NCBI GenBank assembly: GCA_013397865.1
Contig: VZTI01005197.1
Coordinates: forward strand, 444,948 to 508,947
Length of the DNA stretch: 64,000 nucleotides
From: Struthidea cinerea
Lineage: Eukaryota > Chordata > Aves > Passeriformes > Corcoracidae
Reading direction: 5' to 3'
Positions 36,904 through 50,403 of this stretch are shown here, in pieces. The notes beneath the pieces are model-generated. The model saw only the letters and a program-made list of their open reading frames with translations. It was not told the DNA's origin and searched no databases. Position 1 is the stretch's first letter. Every line of letters begins with the position of its first letter. Both the position numbers and the translations under genes were made by a program.

Positions 36904-39900
36904 TACAAGGAGATCTATGGTGCTATTAAATGTAGAGCAAGAAGTTTTCTCTTTCCGTATCATGTTTTAAGTATTCTATTCAGGTAGCAAGTTTTCTATC
37001 ACACATATGACTTTTTTCTTTCTAAGCAATTTTCATCCATTTAATAGGACCTGGTTTTCCATAACAAGTATATCTACCCATGGCAGTGATATTACCCACT
37101 TTAATATAATGACATGGTTTCAAATTAAATGATGCTGTTACCTGATAAAGGCAAAAAGTGGCTCTAAGAAAACCTATCTTTCCCACTAAGAAGACACAAA
37201 GCATCCCCTTTTTTGTCAGGGATCAAAAAATAGTAAAAAAAAAAACCAAAAATCTATTTCAGGAAGGAAATTAAAAAAAAACAAAATTGACAAAGGTACT
37301 AAAGGAAGCTTAATGGGGTCCATTTCCCGCCACATAGATATGTTACCCTGGATATATTAAAGATCTATATAATGCTATTATAGAAAGTGAAGAATCACAT
37401 CATTACAGGAGACTGACTTTACAGAAATAGATTGTAGAATAATCCTGGATACAACAGGTAACAGTTTTATTTATCAAATAGCTGTTATAGAGAACAACAT
37501 TGGGGAAAGAAAGACTGGATGAAAAATGCCTATTAAAAGAAGATTTCTGACGATCAAAAAATCAGATTTTGGAACAGGCTTCCACTCACAGTATTGAGGG
37601 GGGAGTGGGTGGTGGTAATGGAAGTGAACATGTCTCATTTTAATTGAAAGCTATTGTGAAAGGGTGCAATTGTGGTCTGAAACCTGTGGTCTCCAGCAGC
37701 TCTTATTGCACTTCTGTGTGGGCAAATATTGAAAATGGATGATTGAAGTTTTCTACTTTTCTCTGAAGCACTCACTGACTTAGGAAGCATTTAATAATAG
37801 AAACAAAATATTTTCCTCATTTTGTAGTTGCCCTGTATGTGAAAAAAACCCACTGCTATTTCAATACCAATTCAATCTGTTTATGCATCATTACCCTCTT
37901 CTAATAGTATTCAGACAGGCTAACTTGATGAAACAGAAGTGGTTAGACTGGGCATTTTAATTTTTAGAAGGTGTGGCTTGTAATCAAAACAGTAAAAGGT
38001 TAGGCAGTGAATGGTATAAGGAAAACAAGGAAATACATATTATAGTGTCCTGTTGATGTCTTTTTGTTCATGGGTACTAATATTTGCTTTGTAACATGCT
38101 TCTTCTTTCTACAGCAGTGTTTTCTTTGTCTTTTTGTAAAAACAGTTGCTTCAAAGAGGAAGGTCTTTCAGAAATGTAGGTGCAAAGATGAGATTTTTAT
38201 CAGCAAAATTACTCACAGGCTGTTTTCCTCACTTGAAACTATTTAGTACTATATGGAATGTGTCTAATGGAAAACAAGCATTATGTTTCCTCCTTCTTTC
38301 ACTGCTGCTGTGCCTCAGGCATGCATAGGAAAAACTGCTGAAGTAAGAATATAATACTGTGGTATACAAATTTACTATGGTTATGACAAAAAAGAGAGAC
38401 CATTGTGATAACTAGGAAGTGTAAGAAAGTATTTATATTATAAGACATTAGGAAAAAACATCACCTGAAATTAAAAACAACAGTTAACAATAATACCTTC
38501 TTCCTATTTTTTCATATATATACATTCAATGCAGAACAAAACTGTTTTCATTTTTCTTTAGATTTAGCCTCAAGCAAGATTGAAAATAAATCTAGTCTGA
38601 ATCATAAAAGAAGACCAAAAATGATGATAAATGCATTTAACACACAAGTGTTAACCACCACACAAGTGGTCTTTTCATCAGACAAAGATAATTTAATTTC
38701 AGAGACTACATTATGTATAGCTAGGAAATAAAATATTTCCACACACAGAAGGATCATCTCTCACAGCAAATGCAATACTTGGATATGTTCTTTTCATGTA
38801 AATGCACACATAGCTCAGATTCTTTTAACCAGGACTATCTGTTGCAGCTGTGTGAGTGGGCATAGAGCAGATATACATGAATTAATAAACATAACATCCT
38901 TCAGCTTTGTCTCAAAAATTTCACTCAGTTTCTCACCACAGTTGTAAAAAAAGCATTTCCAAAGCCACCCTCATTGCCAGGCAGCTCTGTCTTCACCGTA
39001 ATGCTTATCCCACATGGATTCAACCCCGGATAACTAAGAAGCAACCATGTGTTTTGAGACAAGTAGTGCAAGCCCAATTTAAGAAAAGACTATAGGGCAA
39101 CTAAGTAAAACCAGGCTCTGAACCTGGAGACGTGAACCAGACCTGAACTATATGCCTCATTAATTTATTTAAAACAAAATAGATGGAATATAGATGCCTC
39201 ACAGTGTTCGGACACAGGCACATCTTTTTTGTCAGTCTCAGAGACCACACAAGTCAAAGTACAAAATTTTACTACAGATTAAGTAGATGAAATTAATCAG
39301 GATAACTCACTACTATCTACTTTTCTTCCATAAAATACCCAAAGCCTACCATAATAAAAACACCCCACTCAAAAACAAAAACCAAAACAAGATGCAAACA
39401 AAACCCACAAAAAAACACCCAAACAAAACCAAAATACCAACAAAACCAAAAACCTCCAACAACCCCTCCCAAACAAATAAAGACAGAGTGAATGCTCTCA
39501 ATCAAGTAGACAATATATGAAATTTATCTTTCTTCTGGTGTTGACTAACATGTAAAGAAAACTAGAGAACCCAAATACTAAAACAGGCTTACACGGGAAC
39601 ATGGTTAAAGAATGTCTACAAATAACCATTCTTATTAACTTCTGGAGGAGGAACCTTCATTACAAAGATCATAATCTTTTCTATCCTTTGAATTGATGGA
39701 GCCACTCTCAAAAGTCTTCCATGGAAAAACCATTAAGATATAATCTGCCTTATTAATAACTTCCCTTCACAACGATATAACATCTATAGAACTAGAAAAA
39801 AGTCATAAGCAATCCTAGAAGGATCTGGGAAATTCATTACACCTACTTTTGTATGTGTTTGGACCTGTGTACTCTTCAGTCCTCCCATTAACATACTCAG

Positions 39901-42261
39901 TCCTTTTCTTTGCTCTTTTCCACTGATGTTGTGTCTGTGAGATACAGAGTGACAAGCCTTGAAGCAAAACCAAGAATTATGATCAAGCTAAAGTAGTGTC
40001 CCTGAATTCTAGGACATACAGACAATAATGTGTCTTCAGTAAATATGGCATGTCATCGTTTGGAATGAGACCTCGCTGGCGTCCCCAGCCTTGCCTCATT
40101 TGCCATCAAGTACGTTATCAGGAGTGTGGTTAGCCAACCAGACTATTCTCAACATAATTATACTGAAAAAGATGGGATACATATCCACAAAACTGTATGT
40201 TCCAGAAGAATAACATTTCAGTAGCCCCACTATAAATTAACAGACTCACTATCTGTATGACATAGACTCAGAAAATAGAATCCAGTGGAAAAGATGTGCT
40301 CTGCTGTGTACGGAATTCACGTGAATAACAACTGGCTACACATCCTTTGTTATCCCACAGAACTGAATGGAGTGTTTGCTTAAGTACAGTAAAATACTAA
40401 CACTGTTAAATGGATTAGCGGAAAGAGGTGATTGGAGTGGTGTAATAGCACTTCCATAAACACTGATTCATTTTAGGTCTATCTGTAAGCCTATAGTTAA
40501 AGTGAAGGTACCTAGTTTAGATGAGCACAGAATGATACATAAGCATATACATGCAACAGTACAGCTGTTAAGATTCCATGCAAGTCCATAGGGCCTGCAT
40601 CAACAATTCTCTGTGCAGTGGCATTCAGCAGAAAAATAAGTGCAGTGTTTTCCCCTTTCATTTTTTTTTAATGCAGCCATGCCATAGAAGAAACAGTAAG
40701 ATTCCCTGGGCTGCAAACTGCTTCTTTTGTTTCTTATATATCACAGAAGCTACTTCACAATAGAAATTAGGTTGGCAACTTGGTTTTAAAGGAAATAAAG
40801 AAATATATCTTAGAGGAACTTGCCACTTTACTTTTTTTTTTTATTTGAAGCATACCTGATAGTATATGAATATAAAAGAAAACTAGGCTATCCACACTGA
40901 AATGTACTTCCTTCTAAGCAAAGAAAGTATGAAAGAGGAAAAAAACCCAAACAAAAAAACCAAAACACCCTGCTAATGCTCTCTTATTTAAAGTTCCTGC
41001 TATGAGATATTATCTTATTAATAATAAAGCACAGAATAGGAATAAAAATTTCCAACAAAAATTCTTCTCATCCAATCTGTATTTTCTCATTAGTCTGTTT
41101 CACACTTTTGGGAAATTTAAAATGCCATGTGAAAAAATGCATCCTTTGCAGTAGCAAGATTTTTTTAATCTGAACCTAATGCTTCAAATATGTTCTATTT
41201 TATATTGCTTTTTAGTTTAAGAATAATATGACAATGATGTGGTTTGGTGGGATTGAATTAGTTTTAAATAGGAAACTTGTTTCAGGTAAAAATTTCACTC
41301 ATTATTACATGGCACAAATATAAATAGTGGTTGCTTTTGTTCTTCAAAAATTCCAGGATGAAATATTCTTAACTGCCTTTAGGGACAGCTATTCCAGCTA
41401 CCAGTATCATAGTACAGACATACATTTTCATGTTCTGGAATTCTTGATATTCTGTAATTTCCAAGAGTAAAATCACTGGAAAAACTTCCGGATTGAGAAG
41501 CATCCTTGCAGTGCCCTAAAATAAAGTGCGTATTTATCAATTGATTTGCAAACCAACACAAACACCTCACTGTGACCAGTTACTGCATCCCCTCACCCCC
41601 CCTCCAGTTCTCTTCACTTTAAAATATTTTAGGGTAAAAGATCAAAATTAAAAACCACTGTACAAATGAAGAACTCACTCAGAAAAGTAAAAAGCTGACC
41701 CTAGTATGCAAGCTACCAAAATAATTATGATGTGCTTTGACAAACACCTCTTTCTCAGTCTGCTTATTTTTTCTGATCATTAGAAAAGTTAAAATAAAGG
41801 GTTTCTGACATTCCAGTAGTACAAATGTTATGGGAAAGCTAAAAGGGGTGATATATTTTAAATCAGTGCAATAAAGTGTTAGCACATGTTTATACTTCTA
41901 CTAAACAGACTTTGTTCCTCTCTATTCTCTTTCAGTCACTTACCTAGGATTTGGATTTATTGTTCTAAGTTATACAATTCTCTTTTGTTATTACACTTAT
42001 TTTCCTAATTTAAGGATGAGCAGCAATATTCAAGGGTTCTCTTGATCTCTTATTCTAAGAGAACTGATTTTGGCACCATGGCAAGAATGGTAAGAGTTCT
42101 TCCAAAGACAGCTATGTTTTCCAAGATATGCATCATAGAGAAGGAGCAAAAACTATTTTTGCTTCATGAAGCCAAGTGCAGAATCAACATCTCAAGCCTT
42201 AACTGTTGATAACCTGTAAGCAATTTAAAGAGCATGGTTTAGGGATTTTTAGATTTTTTTT
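36904..42261. other. AT-rich unique DNA, no gene recognised
   Basis: About 5.3 kb. Open frames are 60-77 codons; those at 39287-39520 are translations of the A/C-rich tract listed separately. Short A runs with A/C-rich flanks occur near 37231-37245 and 40940-40970. No RNA gene or transposon recognised. Confidence 0.5.
39352..39480 (+). repeat. A/C-rich low-complexity tract
   Basis: About 125 bp made mainly of CAAAA, CCAAA and ACAAA words on the plus strand, the same class as 25715-25882. The Lys/Asn/Thr/Pro-rich plus frame and the Phe/Gly/Val/Trp-rich minus frame over it are compositional. Confidence 0.85.
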
Positions 42262-42481
42262 AAATTTTCTGTCTTTTCCCCATAAATCCCTCTCTCCCAG
42301 AAAGGCAATGAAATATCAGGTACTTGCCTTTAACCAAGAAAACTATGAAAACTACTTTATTTTTATCCAANAAAATTTTCTGTCTTTTCCCTGTAAATCC
42401 CTCTCTCCCAGAAAGGCAATGAAATATCAGGTACTTGCCTTTAACCAAGAAAACTATGAAAACTACTTTATTTTTATCCAA
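42262..42481 (+). repeat. 109-bp direct duplication split by one N
   Basis: Copy 1 is 42262-42370 and copy 2 is 42373-42481, period 111. Read base by base, the copies differ at only two adjacent positions (CCCCATAAA versus CCCTGTAAA, near 42281 and 42392). The spacer is a single N plus one A. The matching open frames on both strands (42206-42499, 42260-42514) each contain the same peptide twice. A single N between near-identical copies is typical of two contig ends or two haplotypes placed side by side, so this may be an assembly artefact rather than a real tandem repeat. Confidence 0.95.
42371..42371. other. Single undetermined base (N)
   Basis: One N lies exactly at the junction of the two 109-bp copies. 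Confidence 0.98.
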
Positions 42482-45400
42482 GATGCTTCCACTCTGTGAC
42501 AAGGTTATTGCCAATTCACATTTTTGCTAACCTGCACAACACTATTTACTCTCAAAAATGTGAATTTGGGAGCAAACCTTATAATTCCCAACAGAAATTC
42601 TTTAGATCTGACCTAAAGGCAAGACTCAGGAAGACAAGCTCTCTCTAACCACAATAAAATCTCTTGTTGCACATAACAAGATGGTACCCAATTTTAATAC
42701 TGATACTCTGAAAATTATAAAAGCAAAAGTCCTTATAGTACACAGTGTACTATGGCATCTTCTAGTAGTCTGAGCCTACTCTAACTCAGGTCAATAGGGA
42801 CCTTCTTAAACTGGAGAAGATTATGTCCCAATAGTCAGATTTGACTCAGTATTGCCTTCAGAAACCCTGGAGTCTGAGAAGCAAAAGCTTTGAAGCTGAG
42901 CCTTTTCAGCCTTTTCTGCTTGAAAAATCTCCTCTCTGTACAGCACTTAAAAAGCACTGGAATTGTTACAGCCCTAAAGCCTGCCTGTGAACTTTGGGGG
43001 CTGAGGATCCATGGCCTGCCAAACTATTAATCAGTTCAATAAAATTAATTCCATTATTTAACTTTAATAAGTTAATTTGCATGGAAAGCGAGGCATTTGC
43101 AAAGCAGCTTTTATTCTGTTACATACTGTTATATAGCAGTATGTGGTAATATTGCTTCTCGAATTTTGCTATTTTGTGACACAGGAATGAAAAGCAGAAG
43201 CCAGTGGTTGCAGTTTTAGTCAAAAGACTAAGAAAAAATGTACTATCTTTGAAGACATTTGCTATAATGATGACTGATGAAATACTGTGCACTAATGGAA
43301 GAAATAATATAACAAATTCAAGACCAAAATGGAAACATTGAAACACTACCTATGGAATTAAGTACAGCTGAAAAGGTATAAATTGCAAATTTTCAAATAT
43401 TAAAACATAATATTAGAACAAAATATTATAACTAAAAACATTTCAGATAATAAAATAAAATATTTAGTTAAGAAATAAGTCCCATAGTCCCTTACAAAAA
43501 ATATTCTTCAACCTTTTTGTTCTTGTTAAAGCATTGCAAAATAAATTAACTTATGGAATCTCTGCAGCATGTCATGGGAAACAATCTAAATTGAAAACTG
43601 GGTCTTTAGGTACAAGTGTGTGGGACATAAGGCACTTGAACTAATTCATGTGAGATATGTGGTGGTATTTCTAGGTCTCCTTTTGACTGGTGGGAGTGGG
43701 AGGAGGAAAGGAAAGAAGCACCAGAGAAAAAAATCTGTCTCTCTTTTTTCCTAAGAAGTCAAAACTTTTCAAATGGGAAATAGTAATTTTAAAAAACTAC
43801 CTAGTTCATGTAAGAGACAAAATTTCTACTGCAAAGCATTCTGGTAAAATAATACTTGGCCATTTCTGAATACATTTGAAGCTGCTTTCTATTTACTACT
43901 TTATATTTACTTCATTAAATTGTTATATTAAACTGTAATTTTACAACACATTAAAATTACATATATTAAGCAGTTGGTTTTATAGACATGACAGATGCAC
44001 AAAGATAGACATGAAGATGCAAAAATGAAAAAAAATAATTTAATTCACAAAGAACAAAGCATTTTAAGGTTACTTTTCTAGTCAAAGTGATAACCAGATC
44101 TCCTGAAACAAGCATAATTTTTACCTCTGGCAACAAGGGACAGTTGGGATAGATCTTTTACCCACAGCCATGCAATCAAGTAATCTAGCCAAAAGTATAT
44201 CCAATGTCTCATGGACACTACAGAAATAAAATTAATTAAAGAAAAAATAAAAAAGGTTTAGCTTTTATTCCTGTCTGAAAGAATGCAAGCACTGCTTTGA
44301 GGCTCATGTTTGCCACGTTCTCAAGACACATGAAGAGGACCAGATGCATAGACCACAGAAGTAGAAATTCCTTTTCCACTATGCCACCAAGAACTAGTCC
44401 TCACCTAGCAGACAAATAAAAGTTGCCCACAAGTAACTTCAGCAGTGTTCTTTCATCTGCATTTTAAGCATGTTAGAATTTCTGTATTCAAATTAAATAC
44501 CTGTATGGTTTAAAATATGTGATTAACAACAAGGCATTGATACCTAAGAACTTAGAATTTTTTTTCCCCTGTTTAAGACCACTGCATTAACAGAAAGCTG
44601 ACATTGGCTGTAGTCTTCATAAAAACATCCCAATCCAAACAGAACTAGATCTGCTCCCATGTGATGTAAAGCTGAATTCTGTGTTAAGTCTTCAAGAGCT
44701 TGTGTGACAAATAAAATCAGGTAAACCAGCAAATATAGGAGGATCTGCTAAAAGGACAAAAACCAACCCAGAAAAAAACCAGGTTTCTATGCAATACACT
44801 GACATATTACCAAGTTACGTTGTTTACCAAGTCGATAAAAAATTTTGCAAGCAAATTGATAGAGGTAAATAGGAAAACTGAGTTTCCTTTAGGTTGAGAA
44901 ATTCAGTAAGCTCTTCAATAACAATGCCAAACTAAGGGTACTGAATCCCTGGGCTTCCTTCCCTCAGAGCAGGGAGCAGTACCGGCAGCCCAGTCTCCCA
45001 CTGTGCACCTTGGCTGTTTGACAAGAGCTTCCAGTGGGATGAGAAGGACAGCTTTTTTTTTTCCCCCCTCTTAATTCCAGCCTTTCTTCACCTCCTCACT
45101 ACAGCTGCCAGCAAAAGGTGACAAATTACAGAACTGGATCGCTCGCCTAGCTAGAAGCCATGCTAGACCACCCATAGCCCTGCTTGAGCCAATCCAGCAG
45201 CTGCCCATGCCAGAAGGCTGGATCACACCTAGGATGAGAAAGAAGCAGGTGCCAGCCAGCAAATTCACGGAAACAATGTGACGTTTTTGAGGGACAACAG
45301 CAGGGAACTACGCTTGGTTTTACTTAACTGCACCTCGGGGAAGAGTGATCAGTGTCCAACTGACATTTTATGGGCCAGATTTTAGGTTTGGTTTTAAAGG

Positions 45401-46394
45401 GACTCCTCCCTCCTTTAACTTCTTTTTATTCCCACATACACATTGGAAGACCTGCAGTTATAAAAAAGTAGACAATCTCAGCCAAGTCCAGAGCATCAGT
45501 GAAACACCTTCGAATTTCAAGGTCTTACGTGTGCGTATAAGCACTAAATTCCCCCCCCCACACCAGAGATTTCTGAAATATTTTTATCCCCTTGCATCAA
45601 CAGCTGCTACCATGCCACTTGGGTGGATCTGGCAGCTACTTTTTGCTGCCCAAACCCATTCTATATCCAGACACCTGCCAAACCTTACCAACATCTCCTG
45701 AAGAGACTAATCTTCTATCCATGCTCTGTGTTTACCTTGCATATAAAGTTAAAATCAGAATGTGCTGGAAAGTGAGGTGGTGACAAATCTCTAATAATGT
45801 GGCCACCAAGTCCAGGTCTTAAATTCAAAACTACTTAAGACTCATCTAACAGAACTACCTCAAGAGCTCTGAATTGTTTATTTTGGTGAAAATATTAATT
45901 AAAAAACTACCAGCTTTTTATTAAGCCTTTTCAAACTTGTTAGAGGAAGATCTGAACAGTTTTAATTATGAAGACCAGTTGCACACACTAAGAGAGAAAA
46001 TGTTTCCCAACAAGACACAAAGTGTAGCATCACACTCCAAACCACCGATACTCTTTGTCCTTTGAGAATGTAGGGTAGAACACAGCAGTTTCTTACATCA
46101 AGGCATAAAAATCCAGTTCTCCTATACTGCTAGTTCAGCACTAAATTCACAGTGTATGAGGTCCTGAAAACAAAATTTTCAGGATATTTTAGTATTACTT
46201 TGTAGCTAGATACTTTATCTTAAGACTGTCAGCTTTTCCAATTATTGCTAATACACAAGCAACAATCTCCAGAAACAACCACTTACTCCCCGATGTTTTG
46301 GCAAATAAATTTGTTCTGAGTGCACCACACTGGTTGTGCCCATAGACACAAAGGCATTTTCATTGTGGTTTTTATTAGGACTTCAGTTTCAGGC
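42482..46394. other. Unique DNA, no gene recognised
   Basis: About 3.9 kb. Open frames up to 118 codons (45345-45701) have no recognised domain. The part at about 44940-45350 is GC-richer with several CpGs and is treated as a finding. A C run lies at about 45549-45559 and a T run at 45052-45063. Confidence 0.5.
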
Positions 46395-47411
46395 TGTATT
46401 GGTTTTGCTTGGCCTGGTTTTTGGTAGCAGGGGGGCCAAAGAGGTGGCTCCTGTGAGAACCTCCAGGAAGTTTCCCCCATGTCCGGCAGAGTCAATCTCT
46501 GATGGCTCTGAAAGATGGACATGCTGCTGGCCAAAACCAGGCCAATGAGAGAGGTTGGTAACGCCTCTGTGATGACATATTTAAGAATAAAATCAAAAGG
46601 AAGTCACGGGATTTTGGATTCTAGTCAGAGAAGAGGAGGAAGTGCAAACGTGAGGGAAAACAACACGGTGACACCAAGGTCAGTGGAGAAGGAGGGGGAG
46701 GAGGTGCTCCAGGCACTGGAGCTGAGATGCCTCTGCAGGTCACGGTGCAGATCATGGTGAAGCAGAGCAGGTTGTCCCCCTGCAGCCCATGGGTCCACAG
46801 GGGATGCAGAGATCCACCTGCAGCCCGTGGGGGAGGTGCCCGTGCTGGAGAGGGTGGATGCCTGGAGGAGGCTGTGTTCCAGTGGAAGACCCAGTGGAGA
46901 GAGAGGGCCCNNNNNNNNNNNNNNNNNNNNNNNNNNNNNNNNNNNNNNNNNNNNNNNNNNNNNNNNNNNNNNNNNNNNNNNNNNNNNNNNNNNNNNNNNN
47001 NNNNNNNNNNNNNNNNNNNNNNNNNTGGGAGTGACCCCACGGTCTCACAGGGGAAGACTCCTCTCCCAGAGCAGAGGAAGGAAATCTCGGTGATGGACTG
47101 ACCAAACCCCCATGCCCTGTCTCCCTGCGCTGTCGGTGGGAAGGAGGGAGAGACTGGGGGGAAAAGGTGTTCTAAGCACTTATTTTACTTCTCATTATCC
47201 TCCTCTGACTCTGTTAGCAATAAACTCACTTTGTAAGCTTAAGTTAAGCCTGTTTTTTGCCCTTGAAGTGTTTTGTCCCGGTCCTTATCTCAACTAATGA
47301 AGCCTTCGTTTAGTTTTTTTTCCCCTCTCTCCTCTGCCCAGCTGTAGCAGGGGAGGGTGAGCAAGCAACTCTCATGGGTGCCTGGCATGAAGCCAATGTC
47401 CAACCACGACA
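46395..47411 (+). mobile_element. ERVL-type solo LTR with assembly gap
   Basis: The block starts TGTATTGGTTTTGCTTGGCC and runs through GGGGGGCCAAAGAGGTGGCT and TTTCCCCCATGTCCGGCAGA, then AGATGGACATGCTGCTGGCC and CCAATGAGAGAGGTTGGTAA. This order is that of a well-known avian ERVL LTR. Promoter-like TATTTAAG lies near 46578-46585. The middle repeats CTGCAGCCC-ATGGG/GTGGG units and is broken by 115 N (46911-47025). AATAAA is at 47219-47224. The U5 end holds a GTCCTTATCTC stretch, then GGTGCCTGGCAT, AGCCAATGTCCAACC and ACGACA (47411). Length about 1,017 bp including Ns. No internal retroviral genes flank it, so it is a solo LTR. Open frames inside are shadows. Target-site duplication not evident. 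Confidence 0.85.
46911..47025. other. Assembly gap (115 N)
   Basis: A run of N lies in the GC-rich middle of the ERVL LTR, where related LTRs carry internal tandem units of a CCCGTGGGAGGGACCCACG type. The gap size may be an estimate. Confidence 0.98.
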
Positions 47412-47837
47412 GACATCAACTCTCTGGTTTTCACTATACCCAGCAGAAAAAAAAGTCAAACCAAACGCCATACCCAAGAAAACTCACAGCCACCCACTAC
47501 ACTTTGACTTCAACAAAGCTGTATGCTGTGAGACAGTACCACATCCAGAAATCCGTACATTTATGAGTATGGATATTGGATATTTTGGAGAAATTAAAGA
47601 TTAGCAAAAAAATCTAGAGAACAAAGCAAAAATTGTATCCTATTAAAAATAGAAATGAAAACCAAAAGGAGATTAGCTGACCTTAATAGCATTCAAACTG
47701 CTTGACTTATTTCTACACACAGATAGGAGACAACGCTGAGCATCCATGAGAAAAGCATCCACGCATAACTAAATAAATTATAGTACTGAGAGTGACACTA
47801 ATGCGACTCTTATATAAAATAAGCAATTAGACTGCTC

Positions 47838-47945
47838 CTGATAAAAATAAAAGCAAAGCAAAACAACACCAAAACCCACCCCCGAAAAAAAAACCAAACA
47901 AAAAAACCCCCACCCAAATCTCTGAATAAAACACTTCAAACCCAA
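47838..47945 (+). repeat. A/C-rich low-complexity tract
   Basis: About 105 bp of A and C on the plus strand (AGCAAAGCAAAACAACACC, ACCCACCCCCG, A runs, CCAAACAAAAAAACCCCC). Same class and orientation as the tracts at 25.7 and 39.4 kb. It accounts for the minus-strand open frame 47778-48047. Confidence 0.82.
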
Positions 47946-50380
47946 ATTAATAAAAATCAGTATATTTAATAATAATACAATAAAAAGCTTCATTTTGGGG
48001 TATGCAATAATTGAATTCTGGGAAAAATGAAGAATGGAAGAGGACACCCACGTATAAATAAGGTAGCTATTAACAAGTTAATTTTTTACTCGATACATTT
48101 TTGTAAAATTTGTGATAAAAGTTTGGTAGTTTGCATAATTCACTTTACAAATTCAGAAGTTTGTTCAATTAATACTGTGTAAATGTTGTGCTACAGTGAG
48201 TCATCAAAAAATTGTTCTCATATGTTGAGATATTCCTTAGAGAAAAATTAGAATAGACTTAAAATACTGATCCAATTAAAATACATATAAAGTCTTAAGC
48301 CTTACTCCGATGTAAGGTTATCTTCTAAGTGGAAATTTGAAATTAAATCCAGCAAATACTTGAGCAATGAGGTCATTAAACTACTAAAGCCAGCTGTTCA
48401 AATGCTTTAGGCAAAGTGAGACAGTAACGCACTGAAATTATGCAATCCTGAAATATTTTATTGTATGAACAACACTACATTTCAAGCTGATGTAAAAAAA
48501 CCAAGGAAAATAAAAATTAAAACTTACAATATTAAACACAGGATAGTTTGACTGTTAGAGGTTGTTACAACACATTTGCAAAGTTTTGAAAAATCTTCCA
48601 AAAAATTATAAACCAATCAAAACTCAAATGCAAATAGCAAAAGGAAAGCAAATCACTAAACAGCACACAAAGAAAGCCTCAGTTAGAAGACCATTTCAGG
48701 TGAACATCGTGATGACATTAACTCTGACTTATTGAAGAGAATGCACGCAAACCTGATATTCGAGCTGTTGGAAGATGGTTTCCTCCACTAACAAAGAGTG
48801 TTCAAATACAATGAAAAAGGTCATAGAATGCTATTCCCATCAATACACAACTACTTAACTAAAGTCGTTCTCTAGTTCATGTTGCAATACTACAATTAAT
48901 TAGATCAGAAAATGAATGAAAGCAGCCCAATTTTCCTTTCCATGCAACAAAATTTCCACTGGTCTTACTACAAAAGACAAGTGACAGGAGCTTGTGATAA
49001 TGGAGTTAATTTCTTCTACATTCTCTTATTGAATATGATTCAAAATACATATTATCATTAGAGTCATGGTTTTCTGTACATATTGAGTGGCACAGAAGAG
49101 CTCAAGAGAGAAGTTCGTTCTCTTTTAACATATGCATGGGGAAAATTAATTTCTACAGTAAGATTACCAAAAGGATAATGATGTGACAACTGTTGTCCTT
49201 AAACTGTTAAATTAGATTTCACTATTGCTTACTGTTAAAGTCAACAGAAAGTACTGGAACACAGTTTATGATGTATCTGATTTTAGAAACTGTGAACATC
49301 ATTGATTACAACTAAAGTCAGTGAGTTCTGAGATTATACAAAACAAGAAAATAACAATTAATTCCTGCAAATGCATTTGCACGTACTCAGTGAGTCCCTA
49401 TCAATTAAAGAGCAGTTAAACTGAGTTTGCAGAGCAAATGTGTCTATGGACACCACAGGCTTAGATCATTTGGCTAAGGCACTGTAATTATAAAACAATC
49501 CCACTTCATTCATACATAACTTTCATCTTCATATAAAGTCCATGCTTTATAAAAGATAGTTTAATACTTATAGATCAGTAATGTTAAGAAATCAAGCATT
49601 ACCAATAGCATAGAAACCCCTGTATCAATTTTCTGTCTGAAGATGTATGGCAAATCTCAACAGAAATATTTCTTGTTCTAAAAAGCAACTATAGAAATAC
49701 ACAAGCCATTTCAGCTCATGATCCATGATGTTTTGTAATTAGTTCCAACTTAATTAATACAAATACACAAGAAAATAGAGTAACCATTTCATCCTCTTGT
49801 GAATAACATGCAAGAAAATGCTAACTTTTCAATCTATATTTTCATGAAAACACTAGAGACTGACATGAAATCATAAGGTTATTGGGTAAAACCTGGATAT
49901 AATGTCAGCCTTTTTTACTCTGCAGGCTTAACAAACAATCAGAAATATGTAACTACAAAACTATAGTTGAAGTTTTTCTGCCATAAAATAGAAATCAAGA
50001 GGTCATTCTATTCTCCCTAATAGACAACAACATGTGTATTGATATTATGGTAGAAAATGTTATAATTTTCTGTTTATGTCAGCTTAGAAAAACACTTAAC
50101 ATAAAAGGATGCACTAACCTTACACTACCTCACCCTACAAACACACCCTTTACTATCCTCAGTATATTATAAAAGTAAGGTTCCTTTTTGTGGAAGCTGT
50201 GGTTAAGAGGGCCAGAAAAATGTAGATTTGTTGCTTTATTACAAAAACTATAGCAATTTCTTAACACCAAGCCATGACATCTTTCTTAATTCAAGGGGTT
50301 AAACTCCAGAAACTAAATATAATTCCCTACTTTTTATTGTACAAGGTTTATGCTGAGGTCCCATAAAACCTTTCAAATAA

Positions 50381-50403
50381 GGGGGCGGGGGGGGGGAAAG
50401 GGA
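50381..50403 (+). repeat. G-run, possible G-quadruplex
   Basis: Five G, one C, ten G, AAA and then three G occur within 22 bp. The tract has enough G triplets to fold a four-stranded structure in principle. It is isolated in AT-rich DNA with no promoter evidence beside it. Confidence 0.7.

Noticed and set aside
42206..42514. Frames with a twice-repeated peptide on both strands
   Set aside because: Produced by the 109-bp duplication around the N; no domain.
46621..47105. Overlapping open frames running through the N gap
   Set aside because: They consist of undetermined residues plus ERVL LTR sequence.
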